This document shows, in pieces, positions 11,206 to 24,600 of a stretch of 64,000 bases of DNA. Made by a program: the position numbers and the translations under genes. Positions within the stretch are counted from its first letter, which is position 1. Each line of letters begins with the position of its first letter. The stretch is from the NCBI GenBank assembly GCA_029449245.1, contig JANATF010000002.1, positions 3,286,001 to 3,350,000 of the forward strand, written 5' to 3'. The notes beneath the pieces were generated by a model. That model saw only the letters and a program-made list of their open reading frames with translations. It did no database searches and had not been told where the DNA came from. The DNA is from Mortierella alpina (lineage: Eukaryota; Mortierellomycota; Mortierellomycetes; Mortierellales; Mortierellaceae).

Positions 11206-13535
11206 TCAAAAATCCTGGACGCGTTGCTTGCCCTTGTCCACAGGCGGTGCAGGGTGACGACCCCGTAGGCGATCCAGCAACGAACGGTGGGGGGGACGAT
11301 TCTTGCTGTCTTCTACAGGAGCTCTAGGCCTATCCTCGTCATCATCGTAATAATCCGTCTGAACAACTCGCTTGACCCACACGACCTCTTCACCCGGGGC
11401 TGTTTCTGGGACAGGACCATTGTACTCGACAGCGGCGAGGACCCCTCGTTCTGGAGAGGAGGATGAGGTCATCATTGTGGGATGCGATGAAACAGTCTTT
11501 GACTGGACGATGGCAGTCCCGAGAATGCCTGTTTCCAGTGCACCGGCGCTACCGTTCTTGTTGTCGGTGGAGGAGGATTTTTTGCTGCCCATGGTGTTGA
11601 CGGCACTGCGACGACGGAACGCATTCCTGAACTTGTCCAGTACGCTCTCACGATCGTCGTCAGGGTAGTGTTTGGAGCTCGTGGAGGTTGATGCAGAAAC
11701 GCCATCCACTTCGGTCCTGGCATCGTTCGTGGTATTGTTGGCTTTGGGATTTGGCCCCTTGTCACCTTCATTCCCGATCTTGCCCTTGGTGGATTTACTG
11801 TGCGTACTGAGTGGATCCTTTACAGTGGCCAGATGGTGAACTGCTGCAGCAGGTCCATCCACATTCATGCCTGATCTCTTGTGGTCGGGCGATCCCGCCT
11901 TATCGACGTTAATGGCCGAATTATACGTTCCATGAGGCCGGTTGCGGTTGGTGTTGTCTGATGACCCGGAGCCCGCAAGGTTAGCGGTGGGGATGGCAGG
12001 ATGGTCGACACCCATACCCGAGGAGGTCGATCCTCGATGATGACTCATGTGAGCCTCAAACGGATTCTTGGCAATCGCCGCCTGCGCTTCTGCGGAGGTG
12101 TTCTGGTTGAGGTGATGCTCGTTCCCGTGAATGACCTTGCTGTTGTCCTTGGATGTCTGGATGGGCGCACCATGATGCTCACCTTCAGCTGCAGAGGAAT
12201 CATGGTCGTGGTGGGGGACATGGATCTGGTGATGGCCGTGCGGGTGAGCTTCTGGGTGTTTGTCGACGTGAAGGCTCCCTGTTCGATGAGAGTTGAGATC
12301 ACGAGGTTCGCCCACCAACTTGGGCTTGTCGACGCCCATCCCCGAGAGGTTTGTCTTGGAGGCGGAGGTATGAGAGACCGCTGGATGGTCGACATTCATA
12401 CCTTGATGACGAGCGCTCTCAGGCGCATGACTCGCAACGTACATGGTTCTCAGTGGTAGAGCTGCAGACGCTGGCTTCTTGCTGGCAATAGCCTCGTCCT
12501 TTCTACCATCGGCGTTGCCTTCCTTGTCGTCGCTGTTCCGGGAGGTGTTTGTGGCGTGGGTGCCCTTGTGCTCCGTCGATACGTCCCTATCTTGGCTAGT
12601 CAACCCGAGATCCGCATTTGTCTAGTGGCCAAATTAAGCAGTTGCATGATTGTGTTAGTCCACGGGTCGGATAACCAAGCATGCATCTGCACAAGGACTG
12701 CCTGCAATACCGTTGTCTCAAGAGGGGCGTCAGTTGTTGTCACTGGGGTCGAGGAGTTGCCGTTCGATGTCAAAGTGGCACTAGCAGGCAAGACGGCAGT
12801 AGTCGCACCCACGCCAGTGTGAGCGGTCTCAACACCAGAGATCTTCAAGTCTGACGTATTTTTCCCAGGCTCGTTGAGACTGGAATCAGCAACTGCGCTT
12901 GCGTCCATTTCGCCAAGGCCTATTTTCCCGGTCGCCGAGTTGCTGAGTTCAGTAGGAGCTTTCTTACTCCGATCCACGGACATCCTGCGCTGCGAGAACT
13001 CAAGCCCTTGATGGTTATTTTGAGAGCTCAGCATCGACACAGGTAAGATCCCTGCGCCAGCCCCTCCTGTGCCCGTGCTGGCAGCTTCAGCCGTCTCAGA
13101 AACGTCATTTACATCATGGGCGGCTAGTTTCATGGCAGCAGAGACGGCAGTTGATGCTGCTAAAGCTGCGCTCGTGGCAGCTGTTGCAACGGTGGCAAGG
13201 GCTTTTTCGGTCAAGGACGGTTTTCTTCCATGAGTAGCCTTCATCGTTGGTACTGCGGCAGTGTCCTTGTTGTCTTCCTTTGGTTCAATATTGTCGCTGT
13301 CATAGGGGATGGGGGTGCCAATCGGCGAGGGTCCTGCAGCGTCAAGGTCAGAAAGAGGTGTTGAGAGCTTGGCTGAAGTGCCGGGGGATGTGTTGGATTG
13401 AAGAGAGGGTTGTCCATGGACAGCACCATCGTCATTGCTGTTCTTGGCGGTGTCTTGCAGTTCTAACGACTGCTGCTTGGAGGTAGTGCTGAGTATGCCT
13501 TCTGACGCGCCCGTTGCTTGGTCCGTGTGCTGCAT
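11206..13535 (-). CDS. Low-complexity Ser/Thr/Ala/His-rich protein with short VD repeats
   Basis: Two exons are inferred: 13535-12711 and 12621-11206, giving 746 residues. The 89-nt intron has donor GTATTG, a CTAAC branch site and acceptor CACTAG, and joins two long overlapping frames in phase 0. The first ATG (13535) is chosen; the frame runs further upstream only through non-ATG codons and a (CCA)n run. The N-terminal exon contains an Ala-rich helix-like part (residues ~130-165). The second exon contains five degenerate copies of G-M-(N/G)-V-D-x-P (for example GMNVDHPA, GMGVDKPK, GMGVDHPA, AINVDKAG, GMNVDGPA) between ~348 and ~550. The C-terminus has a basic patch (KFRNAFRRRSA), an acidic tract and a final RRxR-like region. 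No signal peptide or membrane segment is seen. Probably intrinsically disordered; the function is unknown. Confidence 0.7.
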
Positions 13536-13886
13536 TATTGATTTCAGATTGCTACGTGGGAAATACGACGTTGTTGTGGTGGTGGTGGTGGTGGTGGGCA
13601 AGTGAAAATAGATGATAGAGCTGGTGCGACGAGAGAAAAGGAAGAGAAAAGGAAGAGAAGAGACGTTGGAGACAAGAGAAGAGACGAGACCAGACCAAAG
13701 GGTGGAGAAAAAAATATTACATGTGCTCTTTGTGTCTCACTTGGTAGCTGCTCCTTGCCTAGCCGTAAGTCGGCCAGGGCTGCATTGGGTCACATTCTGT
13801 TTATGTCATGCAAACGCAGTTGCCGTCATGGGTCGTGAATTGCAACGAACAATGACACACTTTATTTTGAACTCGTCAGTAGCAAA
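13536..13886. other. Intergenic region, leader of the low-complexity gene
   Basis: In the sense (minus) direction this is a CT-rich leader (13610-13690) followed by a CCA repeat just before the start codon. Nothing else recognisable. Confidence 0.5.
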
Positions 13887-15861
13887 TCACTCCTCGCGAG
13901 AGTTCGACGACGTCGTGGTGACCTTCACGGTCGAGGGCGCGAATATCTTGACCGCCTTGCCCTTGATTGACCAGTCCACGACGTAACGCGGCACAGCCCA
14001 GCCCACAAATGGATACGACACACTACCATTACCGACCCTGACGCTCGACGCTGGTTTCTTGCATGTCACCGCGTCATACACCGCATTACAAAGCGCCGCG
14101 GTGGTCGATGCCGACTTGAAGCTGGCCTTCAGGATCTTCGTCGGGTCCATCTTGTGGAGCAGTCCCAGCACGCCGACGCTCGCCTAAATGGATATTAGTA
14201 GGTTTACGTAGATTAGTATGCAATTTCAAACGTCCAGCCCTGACCATATTATGAACACATCCACGTTCTCGTACGTTGCTGGTGTGCTCGCCCCATTCCT
14301 TGCGGAAGGATCGATCTGCAACTCCCGGTCGCACGCACACGACATCGATCCCATGCGGCTTAACCTCACGTCTCAGGGAGTCCGCAATTGAGTTGATTGC
14401 ATGATGGCTGGCGCAGATGGCAGACTGATACGGGAACCCAATGCTGCCTGTAACAGCAGAGGACAACATGATCAGTCTTGGCGACCGTCTCGGCCTGGCA
14501 AGAGCCAAAGTGCGTCTCAACTTTGAACCCAGAAGAGAAACAAGAAAGGAGGTTGTTAGCACGCTTAACCAAGAAAACGGTTTCTCGTTTTGGGGCATGG
14601 GTCATCGATTCTCAGCATCCTGTTTTACCAATGGTAGGAACTTTTGAGAGGCGATAACAGTTCCTATGACATTGGATTCAATCGACTCGCGCCATTGATC
14701 CAAGTCCACCTTCTCGATGGAACCGATGGTGGATGAATGTGGGTTCACAATGACGGCAGCCAGGCGATACAATGGGCTGTCCGTCTTGCCATGGTGTCGG
14801 CGCTTCGCCTCGGCTTCGCTGACACTCTTGAGTGCGTATTCATCGTTGGGGTTGATCAAGCGAATGTTGGCGGTAGACGAAGAAAGGTCCTCCTCCAGTA
14901 TCAACGACGTGGATAAAGACAGGGCGCTGCAGCCGAGAAGATTACTGTTGTGTTGATCCAAGAAATCCGATACCTCCTTGACAAGCTGCTCCACAGGGTT
15001 GGCCTAAAAGCAGGAAGCCCCCCCCTCGAGATTTCAGGTGAGAATCAGCTCAGGTGAGCCTTTGCGGAGGCCTTTGCGTTCTGTCACACACAAGGGTCAC
15101 TTTACCTTGGTCATGTCTACAATTACCGGGTGGATATCCGATCGTCCCCACTGAGTGATGTCGTCGACCATTGCTTGATTCGGTACGCCCGCAAAGACAA
15201 TGAAACCCTCCTGCTCAAGCGACAGTGCCAAGGTTGAGCCTTCCAGGGTCGCCACATTGGTGACGACTACAATCTCTCTCTTGCCACCTTCTTGACTCTT
15301 CAGGACGCGCAGCCGCCTCATCTTTTCACGATGGGCTCGGATGGTGTTCACAGCGACTGTACCCATGACAGCAGCAATACTCAGTGCAACCGCTCCGACG
15401 ACCACTGTCTTCGTGTTGTCCTTGAACCAGTCCACCGTGAGAAGGTAGTGAATCTTGATGAGGTCTGCGACGGACGTCTTGTTTTTATCAAAAGGCCGGT
15501 ACACAAAGACCTGGCTGTTGGCTGTTGTCGTCACCATGACGGGGGTTGTGTCGGTTGCAAAGCCTAGACCATCCGTCATGGCAGCGCCAACAACTCCAGC
15601 CTCTTGCGCGGCAACGTCTCCCACAGTAGCTGCAGAGGAGGGAGACGAAGATGATAAGGAGGCGGGCAGCTCGATTGCTGGAATATTCTCACGCAGGTGT
15701 TTCAGCTTTTCACCTGTGGAAGCAAGGATGCGGCTCGTGATATTGCGCATGTCCTCGACCGAGGGGATCGTGGAAGAAGGAGGCGGGGGAGGCATCGTGG
15801 GTGGTGATGAGCTGGGGACGTGCTGGCTTGAGGAAGCCTGGGTGGAGTTGACTTGACCCAT
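13887..15861 (-). CDS. DUF1776 family short-chain-dehydrogenase-like protein
   Basis: Four exons are inferred: 15861-15106, 15003-14629, 14520-14275 and 14183-13887. The donor of the last intron could also be 14244 (GTCAGG), which would add ten residues. The result is about 558 residues. The N-terminal ~125 residues are Ser/Pro-rich. A hydrophobic segment near residues 165-190 (VVVGAVALSIAAVMGTVAVN) looks like a membrane anchor. The rest has a Rossmann-like start (EIVVVTNVATLEGSTLAL). A later strand RLIMLSSAV is followed by SAICASHHAINSIADSLRREV, where the YxxxK of classical SDRs is not evident. This layout is that of fungal DUF1776 proteins, whose function is not established. The start ATGGGTCAAG is preceded by ACC, a favourable context. 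Confidence 0.8.
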
Positions 15862-16138
15862 GGTATACTCAGTCGCGAAAGGAGTGAAGTACAGACAGTG
15901 GTATCTGATTAGCAAAGAATAGAAAACAGGCAAAGCGTAGCTGAAGTTGGTTAGAGAGCGAAAGTATGAAGTTGGAGGGTGGCGAAAGACGTGGCAGCAG
16001 TGAGAAGGACAAGAAGAGGAAAAAGAAGAGGAAAGAGAAGAGGAGGACGAAACACGAAAGGTGGGCCGTCATGAGCACCATGCCTGAAATATGGGTTAAC
16101 AGTCAAAAAAGCGGGCCGCATTGCTTTATTGCGGATTT

Positions 16139-19100
16139 TCACGCGTCAACACTCTGCTTGCGTCCGTAACGACGCACTCGAATGACTACAACAACCCACG
16201 CAATCATCCGATACAACAAACAGACGCCCACGAAGGCCAGCATATCACGACTAAGGTTTTGGTCGTCCATTTTCAGATACTCCAAGACTTGCTCGCCTGT
16301 CGAGAAAATGCATAGACCTTTCTGGATCTCTCTTTGAGTGCATTCGATTTTGAATCCCGGGAAGACACTTTGCAGCTGGAATCGGAACGCGTAAGTGAAG
16401 GGATTCACGTAATTGAGACACTGGAGTAGCCAAGGCAAGTTCTGAGTCATGATCCCTGCAATAAAGGTCAGCCAGAGAATCTAGTTCCATGATGCACAGC
16501 ATGTGAGTAGGCGCATGAATTGAGAGCAATTGTGCGCAAAACAATGTGTCCAATGTCTTACCGTCGCCGTTGATGCAACAAAGGAAAGCCCTCCATAAGG
16601 AATTAGCGTCGAGAAGACAAGTGTCATAGTCTCTCCCAGAGTAATATAGCAGAACCATATTACGTAGCCCTTGAATGCTGTCGCCACAGTGAGTTTGAGG
16701 CCGATTATGAAAACTCCAGACGCCGTCAAGAGAAACGAGCTCACGGCGGTCAGCGGCACCTCGTTCAGAAGGTAGGATGCAAAAAATGCTGATGCACTGT
16801 AGGAGCCGTTGGAGATCTCTCGAAAGGCAACTTCTCTCTATAGTTAGTGTGTTAGTATGAAAGGAAGAGGAAACCGCGATATGCAAGGTCAGGAGAAATG
16901 CTCGAGCAGATATATTACACTGGAAATGCACGACGCGTCTTACCTGCCGAGGGTATAAGTCCAAGGCTACTAACACGGCAGGCAGTGCGCCTCCTGCGAA
17001 TTGTTGTAGGCAGCCCAGCCGCTGATAAACCGAAAAGAGGTCATTGCCAATTCTCCAGAAGAAAAGGCAGACGATTGACACGATAGTCACCGGCCCGACT
17101 ATTCTGTAGATGTAGCGACCGCGCTGCCGAAACGTATCTGTAAAGTTTCGACGGGTCAGAATAAGGCTTGCTCGCAAGAATCCTGCATAGTGAGGCGGAT
17201 CCCGTCCTAATGGTTCCTGCGACGTGGGATCCGCAGCCGACGATTCTAACGCTGCATTAGTATCGTGCTGTTGGCAATGAAGGGCGTAAAGATTGTCTGT
17301 CACAGCGCGTGAGGTTGCCTCTAGTTCTGGTGACCGGTGGTTGACAGAAAGAGTGTCGATAATGAAATCTACGACATGTGTTGGCGCTTCTGCGTTAACG
17401 CCATGGTCCAAAGCTAGCATCGACCGACATAAAAGTGAATGTGCACTGCATGCATCGCAGAACATACCTGCCGCATTTGTTTGTTCTGGAGGAGCGTGTC
17501 CCGCCCGTTCAAAGTACGCAATGGCATCTGCAGCCTTTCCAGCATACGCCAGTCGGCCGCCTGTCATGAGCAGCAGCACGTTGTCAAACTCGTTCCAGAT
17601 ATCAATGCGAGGCTGGTGGATCGCGCACACGACTGTCCGGCCGGCCAATGCGATTCTCTTCAAGGTTAGAACAAGAGTCTTGGCTATTGGGTAAGAGCGA
17701 AGAGCAGTATGTCAGAAACAAAGATCTGTCACCATGTTATCGATGCTGGCTCAAAGTGCATACCTGTCAGTGCATCCTGTAAAGATTGGCCAAGGGAGGA
17801 ATACAAATGGATGTGAGTTGAGCGTACACTAGAGCGGTATGGCAGGATGCACGTTTCACAAGCAAGGACAATACGTACCAGACCCGAGGTGGGCTCGTCT
17901 AAAAAGAGGCAGGCAGGCTCGTTGATGAGCTGTAATCCAATCGAGACCCGCCTCCGTTGTCCGCCAGAGATTCCGCTTGTGTCGTCGTCTCCCACCATAA
18001 CATCCATGCACTCTCGTAGTCCGACCAGATCGATGATCTCGTCGACTTTAGCCCACTTCTCTACCTTTGACAGCGAGTTTGCCATGCCTAGCTCAGCAGC
18101 ATAGCGCAAGGTCTCTCGGACTGTCAGATGGGCCATGAGCATACCGTCGTCCTGTCGAACATAACCACAAACGGTGTTGATTCTTCGCATGGATGGGTTC
18201 TTGGAGCCGTTGAAATAGATATTCCCTGAGAGATTCATGCCAGGAGGAGTTCTGTGCAGTAGAGCATTTATGAGTGTGGTCTTGAAAGTTGAAAAAAGAA
18301 TACGTATTAGACAGCAATTCATAAATTCATAGTGATCGCTGCATGACCTTCACAGAATACCATACCTTTCCAGATCCGCTGCCTCCGAGAATGGCAGTCA
18401 ATTGAGCTGGAGGAATGACTGCATCAATGCTCTGCAGCAATGGCTTTTGGATCCGAGATCTTTGACCATGAAGCAGTTGTAGAAGTCTTTCATGTCCTGA
18501 AAGACCTTTCTCTGTCTCCTTGACCACCAACGATAATTTCTCAACTCTGATCGTCACTGGCTTTCGCTGCCTGAGGCCATTCCCGAACATGTCGACCCTT
18601 GTGTGGACTTCATTTTCATCCAGGCTGACCCTGCTTCCGGCTCTATTTACCTTCGCCTCCATTCCACTGCTGGCTTTCGCTCTGTCGAACGCATCCCAGT
18701 TGATGAATATCCCCGTTTGAAACCTGAAAAGGCACTCTATGGGTGATATATCTAGCATTCGTTTGGTGCCATTGGGACTGATGTATATCAGGAGCAACCA
18801 TGCCAACAGAAAGTATACCACGAAGTGGCCCATGAGCTGCAGTAGCGGACCAGGATAGTAGTGCACAGGAATCTCGAGAATCTCTTCCATGAAGCTATCC
18901 CCTGAAAGTCCAAGGGGCAGGGTTATATCTGAAAAGACAGAGCTAACCATAACTCTGTACCCAACATGTAAAAATGCAATATGCTTGATCCAACCCAGGG
19001 CGACAGGCAAACTGGCAATTGGAACTAAATATCCGCACGTAATGGCTGTACATAATATGATGATCAGGGAACGGATGTTAATGAGCTGTACCATCCAGTG

Positions 19101-21318
19101 TACCTTTCAGAAAAGTGACTCTAGATCTTACAAAACGCGACCATGGTTCCACTGGCTGCGAGGGCTGCATTCTCAAAGTTTCGAAAGTACGCAACACACA
19201 CCATCGCGAAAATATTTCTAGTGGTATATTATAATGTTTCCGCAGTTAATATTCAGATCCACTGAGAATAAGCTGGGGATGCAAGGCTCCTCCCTACCTG
19301 ACGAACTGCATGGCCATGTAGGCTAGTGTCACAGTAAACAAGCACGTGGAGGACGACGAGTCGGTCCGAAGACCGACAGCAAAGAATACAATGCTGACAT
19401 GGACTATCAAAGGAGTGCATGATTAGCCTACCCTGAGTACCTGGAAAGGCGCGAGAAAAAGGACATATCAAACAAATGTGACCTACCGGTTGAGTGCACA
19501 ATGTTTCTTGGAATGGCACAGATGAGGTGGCTCAACAGATACGGGAGTGGTTCGTACCAGCGGTCGCGACGCTCTCGCTCGTATACCTTGATGTCATTCG
19601 CGTATTCGATAATCTCAACTATCACACTGGTGAAGGGCTGAAATATCACCAAGACGAAGCAGACGCTAGTCCGCGCTCTGATTGATTCGAAGGAAGAGTT
19701 GTCCGTTCTCCAAAAGATGATTCCCACCGCAAATGACATGAGAATGCAGAACAGAAAGTTCCCCCATAGCATCTGACGGTTGCGGATCTGGCTTTTCCAG
19801 GCTCGGCTGCGAAGAGTGCATGTCTGGCTCCAAATACCAGGACCTGGCGCTTCTGATGCATCCTCATCGTCTTGCGAGGTGTGATCGCTGAATGTACTTG
19901 CAGACGCGATCTCCAAGGATTGCACTGCATCTTCGCCTGTCTTAGTCGAGCTCTTGCTGGACCACACCTCCACCAGCATCGCAATCCTGGCCCTGCTTGA
20001 TTTCTCGGTTGTTGTAGTTGAATAGTCGACCATGGAGAAATCCAAGATGTAATCAAATGGGTTTATACCCTTTGAACAAGGTTCCATACCTATGGACTCG
20101 AACCATGACATCGCTTTGTCTAGTGGACCGCTGTAAACAACATCACCCTGCGCAAGGAGGACGAGCTGACTTCCTGAAGTTGACAAAAGGTGAAAGATCT
20201 CGGACCGTGGCTGATGGATCGAGAGGACGACAGTGTTGTCATTCAATCGCGCATACTTTTCAAGTGTCTTGACCAGTTCGAAGGACGTGAATGCATCAAG
20301 TCCTAAGTATTAGATTGTAATCTCTTTAGTATACATGCCATGCTATTTCACGTATACAGTAAACGCACCCGTACTTCTTAGCCAACGCCATGTCACATAC
20401 CTGAGGTCACTTCATCACAAATGAGAAGACTGGGTCGGGTCAGAAGGTGAATTGCAGCCGACACACGTCGGCGCTCTCCACCGCTGATTCCCCTTGTCCC
20501 ACCTGTCCCGCTCTCACTGGCGTACGCATCGCCAATGAGCACGTCCGCACAGCTTTTGAGTCCAAGTTCCAAGATCAGGTCATCCACGATCCGGTCCTTC
20601 TCTTGCTGAGGTGTTGTCGAAGGGAGTCGCAAATCGCATGCGAACTGCAGCGTCTCTCTCACTCTGTGAGTGTTCAACAAGCAATTGAAGTTGCAGTGTG
20701 AGTGATATCTATCTTTCTCAAGCACTTATTGATACAGCGCACGAGATGAACGCCCACTTACGTGATATACGGAAGCAAGTAGTCTTCCTGTTGAAGGTAC
20801 CCAATCTGACGAGTCTTTCGGTACAACTTAGGGTCTTCGCCATTGATTTGGATTGAACCCGATATGGCCGACTGTTGCTTATCGATACGATTAGCCAAAA
20901 CATTTAACAGCGTTGTTTTTCCCGAACCCGATCCGCCCATAACTAGGCACACTGTTGTTAAATATCCAAGTAGATTGGGGCGGCCCGTTAGTATACAAAA
21001 GCTGGCACTTTGAGCCATAAAAGACGAGGAATGTGTCAGCATACCGTGTCCTGGCTCGGCAACTAAACTGACATTCCGAAAGATATCTATTCCTTCGGCG
21101 GCGCTCTTGCTAGCTACCGATGTAGTGATTTTTCCATCATCCACTGTCGACTGCTTACGACCATTCCAAACGTCTGTGATCCTCTTGCACAAGCGGGTAA
21201 ATGGTGGGGGTCTCTCAACAATTGAGAACGAGAGGTTACGGACCTCCAGATGGATATTCTGTTGCAGATTCTTTCCATTCTGTGGCACTGACGGCCTTCT
21301 TTTGCTGAAAGGGTTCAT
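16139..21318 (-). CDS. Full-size ABCG (YOL075C-like) transporter, array copy A
   Basis: Thirteen exons are inferred: 21318-21045, 20951-20762, 20663-20401, 20302-19487, 19403-19298, 19217-19132, 19045-18366, 18280-17879, 17776-17764, 17683-17468, 17368-16944, 16837-16562 and 16480-16139. They sum to 4,089 nt and 1,362 residues, in phase throughout. The order is NBD-TMD-NBD-TMD. NBD1 has Walker A GGSGSGKTT, signature GISGGERRR, Walker B LLICDE and H-loop SIHQPR. NBD2 has GGSGSGKTT, GISGGQRRR, LFLDE and AIHQPR. Both sites look canonical, unlike PDR pumps, which have degenerate motifs; this matches the yeast YOL075C type. Each TMD has about six hydrophobic segments, with a long loop before the last one. 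Probably an ATP-driven membrane exporter of lipids or hydrophobic compounds; the substrate is unknown. The C-terminus is RKQSVDA. Confidence 0.9.
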
Positions 21319-21649
21319 GGAGTAGCAGATAGTGAATTTAACGGAGCGACGAAGTGCCAGTGAGGATATGGGACGTTTGGGGAAGCAAACAACGCAGAAC
21401 AAAGTTTTCATGAGATTCAAGTACCATACATCTGTCGAGGGCCAGGGGGGAAGGGGCGAGCATGACATCTATAACCCAAAGATAGTGTTTAAGGGGACGT
21501 GATCCGCTGGTAAAAACTAAGAGTCAGACAGCCTTACCCCCCTATTGGATCGGAAAAGTCCAAAGGAGGTGACAATGATGAAAGCGATGGTGTCGTTCTT
21601 TCGCAGACGATACCGACGAAGTGATTACAAAATGTGCAAATATTTATTC
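21319..21649. other. Spacer between ABCG copies A and B
   Basis: About 330 bp holding the promoter of copy A and the 3' end region of copy B. The near-identity of copies A and B stops at the start codon, so this promoter is unrelated in detail to that of copy B. No TATA box is clear. Confidence 0.5.
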
Positions 21650-24600
21650 TCATCGTACACGATCCTCACGCGTCGACCCGTGCTGCTTGCGACCATAAAG
21701 CCAGACTCGTGTCACTATAACAGCCCATGCAATAATCCGATAAAGCACGCAAAGTAGCGAAAAGATGCAAAGATCGCGACCCAGGTCTCGATGATCCATT
21801 TGCAAAAACTGCAAGACTTGATCACCCGTTGAAAAAAGACAAAGTCCCTTCTTGATCTCACTGTCAATGCAGTTGATCTTTAAACCTTGGAGTTCGTTCT
21901 GCAATATAACCCGAAATGAATACTTGTAAGGGTTCGCATAACTGAGATAGTGGAGAAGCCAAGGCAAATCCTGGGTCATTAGCCCCGCGATGAAGGTTAA
22001 CCACAGAACCTAGCAACAGGATTGTACAGAGTGCACAGCTGTGTTAGAAAGCTCCTGCAGTGTTTGATACATTCATTCATATTCAATGAAGTAACTTTAC
22101 CAGCGACGTGGATGCAATAAGAGCAAGGCCTCCGTAAGGCATGAGTGTCGAAAAAATTAGTATCAGGCTTTCTCCCAAGGTATTATAGCCAATCCATGAT
22201 ATGTAGCAGGACACCACGCTCGTCGTATTGAGTCGTAGCCCTGTGATAAAGAATACCGTTACCGCGATGATAGCTGATGTGAAAAGAGTCAGCGGCAGTT
22301 CGTTCAGGATGTATGACACGATGAATGCTGAGGCACTGTAGGCACCATTAGATATTTCTCGGAAGGCAACCTCTCTCTATATTCACCGAAGTACGAATAA
22401 ATAAAACAGTCCAAGTGGATTGTAGATTGAGCGATAGCGACAACTAGACATGCAATACTTAGCATACCTGTCGAGGATACAAGTCCAAAGCCACTAGCGT
22501 AGCAGCGAGAGCACCTGTGGCAATCTGCTGAACGAAGCCTAGACGCGCATATACCGACAAAGAATCCTTCTCGAATCTCCAGTAAAAGAGATTGATAAGT
22601 GTTGTAATTGTGAATGGCCCAACTACTCTGTAGATGTAGCGACCAGGTTGCCGAAACGTATCTAGAAAGTTTCGACGGGTCAGAATAAGGCTCGCTCGCA
22701 AGAATCCTGCATAGTGAGGTGGATCCCGTCCTAGTGGCTCCTGAGACGTGGGATCCGCAGCCGACGATTCTAATGCCGCAGCAGTATCGTGCTGCTGGCG
22801 ATGAAGGGCGTAAAGATTGTCTGTCACAGCTCGTGAGGTTGCCTCTAGTTCTGGTGACCGGTGGTTGACAGAAAGAGTGTCGATAATGAAATCTACGCCA
22901 TGTGTTGACGCTTCTATGTTAGCGCCATGATCCACAGCTAGCATCGACCAGCATAAAAGTGAATGTGCACTGCATGCATCGCAGAACATACCTGCCGCAT
23001 TTGTTTGTTCTGGAGGAGCGTGTCCCGCCCGTTCAAAGTACGCGATGGCATCTGCAGCCTTTCCAGCATACGCCAGTCGGCCGCCTGTCATGAGCAGCAG
23101 CACGTTGTCAAACTCGTTCCAGATATCAATGCGAGGCTGGTGGATCGCGCACACGACTGTCCGGCCGGCCAATGCGATTCTCTTCAAGGTTAGAACAAGA
23201 GTCTTGGCTATTGGGTAAGAGCGAAGAGCAGTATGTCAGAAACAACGATCTGTCACCATGTTATCGATGCTGGCTCAAAGTGCATACCTGTCAGTGCATC
23301 CTGTAAAGATTGGCCAAGGGAGGAATACAAATGGATGTGAGTTGAGCGTACACTGGAGCGGTATGGCAGGATGTTGGTATCACAAACAAGAGCAATACGC
23401 ACCAGACCCGAGGTGGGCTCGTCTAAAAAGAGGCAGGCAGGCTCGTTGATGAGCTGCAATCCAATCGAGACCCGCCTCCGTTGTCCACCAGAGATTCCAC
23501 TTGTGTCGTCGTCTCCCACCAAAACATCCATGCACTCTCGTAGTCCGATCAGATCAATGATCTCGTCGACTTTAGCCCACTTCTCTACCTTTGACAGCGA
23601 GTTTGCCATGCCTAGCTCAGCAGCATAGCGCAAGGTCTCTCGGACTGTCAGATGGGCCATTAGCATACCGTCGTCCTGTCGAACATAACCACACACGGTG
23701 TTGATTCTCCGCATGGATGGGTTCTTGGACCCATTGAAGTAAATGTTCCCTGAGATATTCAGGCCAGGAGGAGTTCTGTGCAGTAGAGCATTTATGAGTG
23801 TGGTCTTGAAAGTTGAAAAAAGAATATGAGTGAGATGAAAGCGCATTTGAATGCCGGTTGATGCCTAAACGAACACTATACCTTTCCAGAACCGCTGCCT
23901 CCGAGGATGGCAGTCAATTGAGCTGGAGGGATGGCTGTATCAATGCTCTGCAGTAATAGCTTCTGTACTCGAGATCCTTGACCACGAAACAGTCGCTGAT
24001 GACTTTCAGGTCTTGCGATATCTTGCGCTCTCTCATCTACAATCAGCGACAGTTTTTCGACCCTGATCGTCACTGGCTGTCGCTGCATGAGACCATTCCC
24101 GAACATATCGACCCTTGTATGGCCTTCTGTCCCACTCAGGTTCTCTTTGCGTTCGTCTTGATCATCTGTTGTCTCCTTTCCTCTCCTAGTTTTCGCCTTG
24201 TCGATAGCGGTCCAGTTAATGAAAATGCCCGAGCAAACTCTGAAGAGTACCTCGATGGGTGGTACGTCTGGCATTCTTTTAGTGCGGCTCGGATTGATGA
24301 TGGTCAGGAACAGCCATGCCAACAGAAAGTACACTACAAAGTGACCCGCTAGTTGGAGTAACGGGCCAGGGTAGTAGTGCACAGGAACCTCCAGAATCCC
24401 TTCAAGGAGGCTGTTCCCTGATAGTCCAAGTATGAGCTCCTGGTCCGTAAACACAGAGCTCACCATGATCCTGTATCCAACGTGCGAAAATGATACTTGT
24501 CTCAACCAGCTCAAGGTTATCGGGAGCCGGCTGATGGGGATGAAATATCCGCACACACTCGCTATGCGTACAACGATTGCCAAGCACAAAGTCTTAGCAT

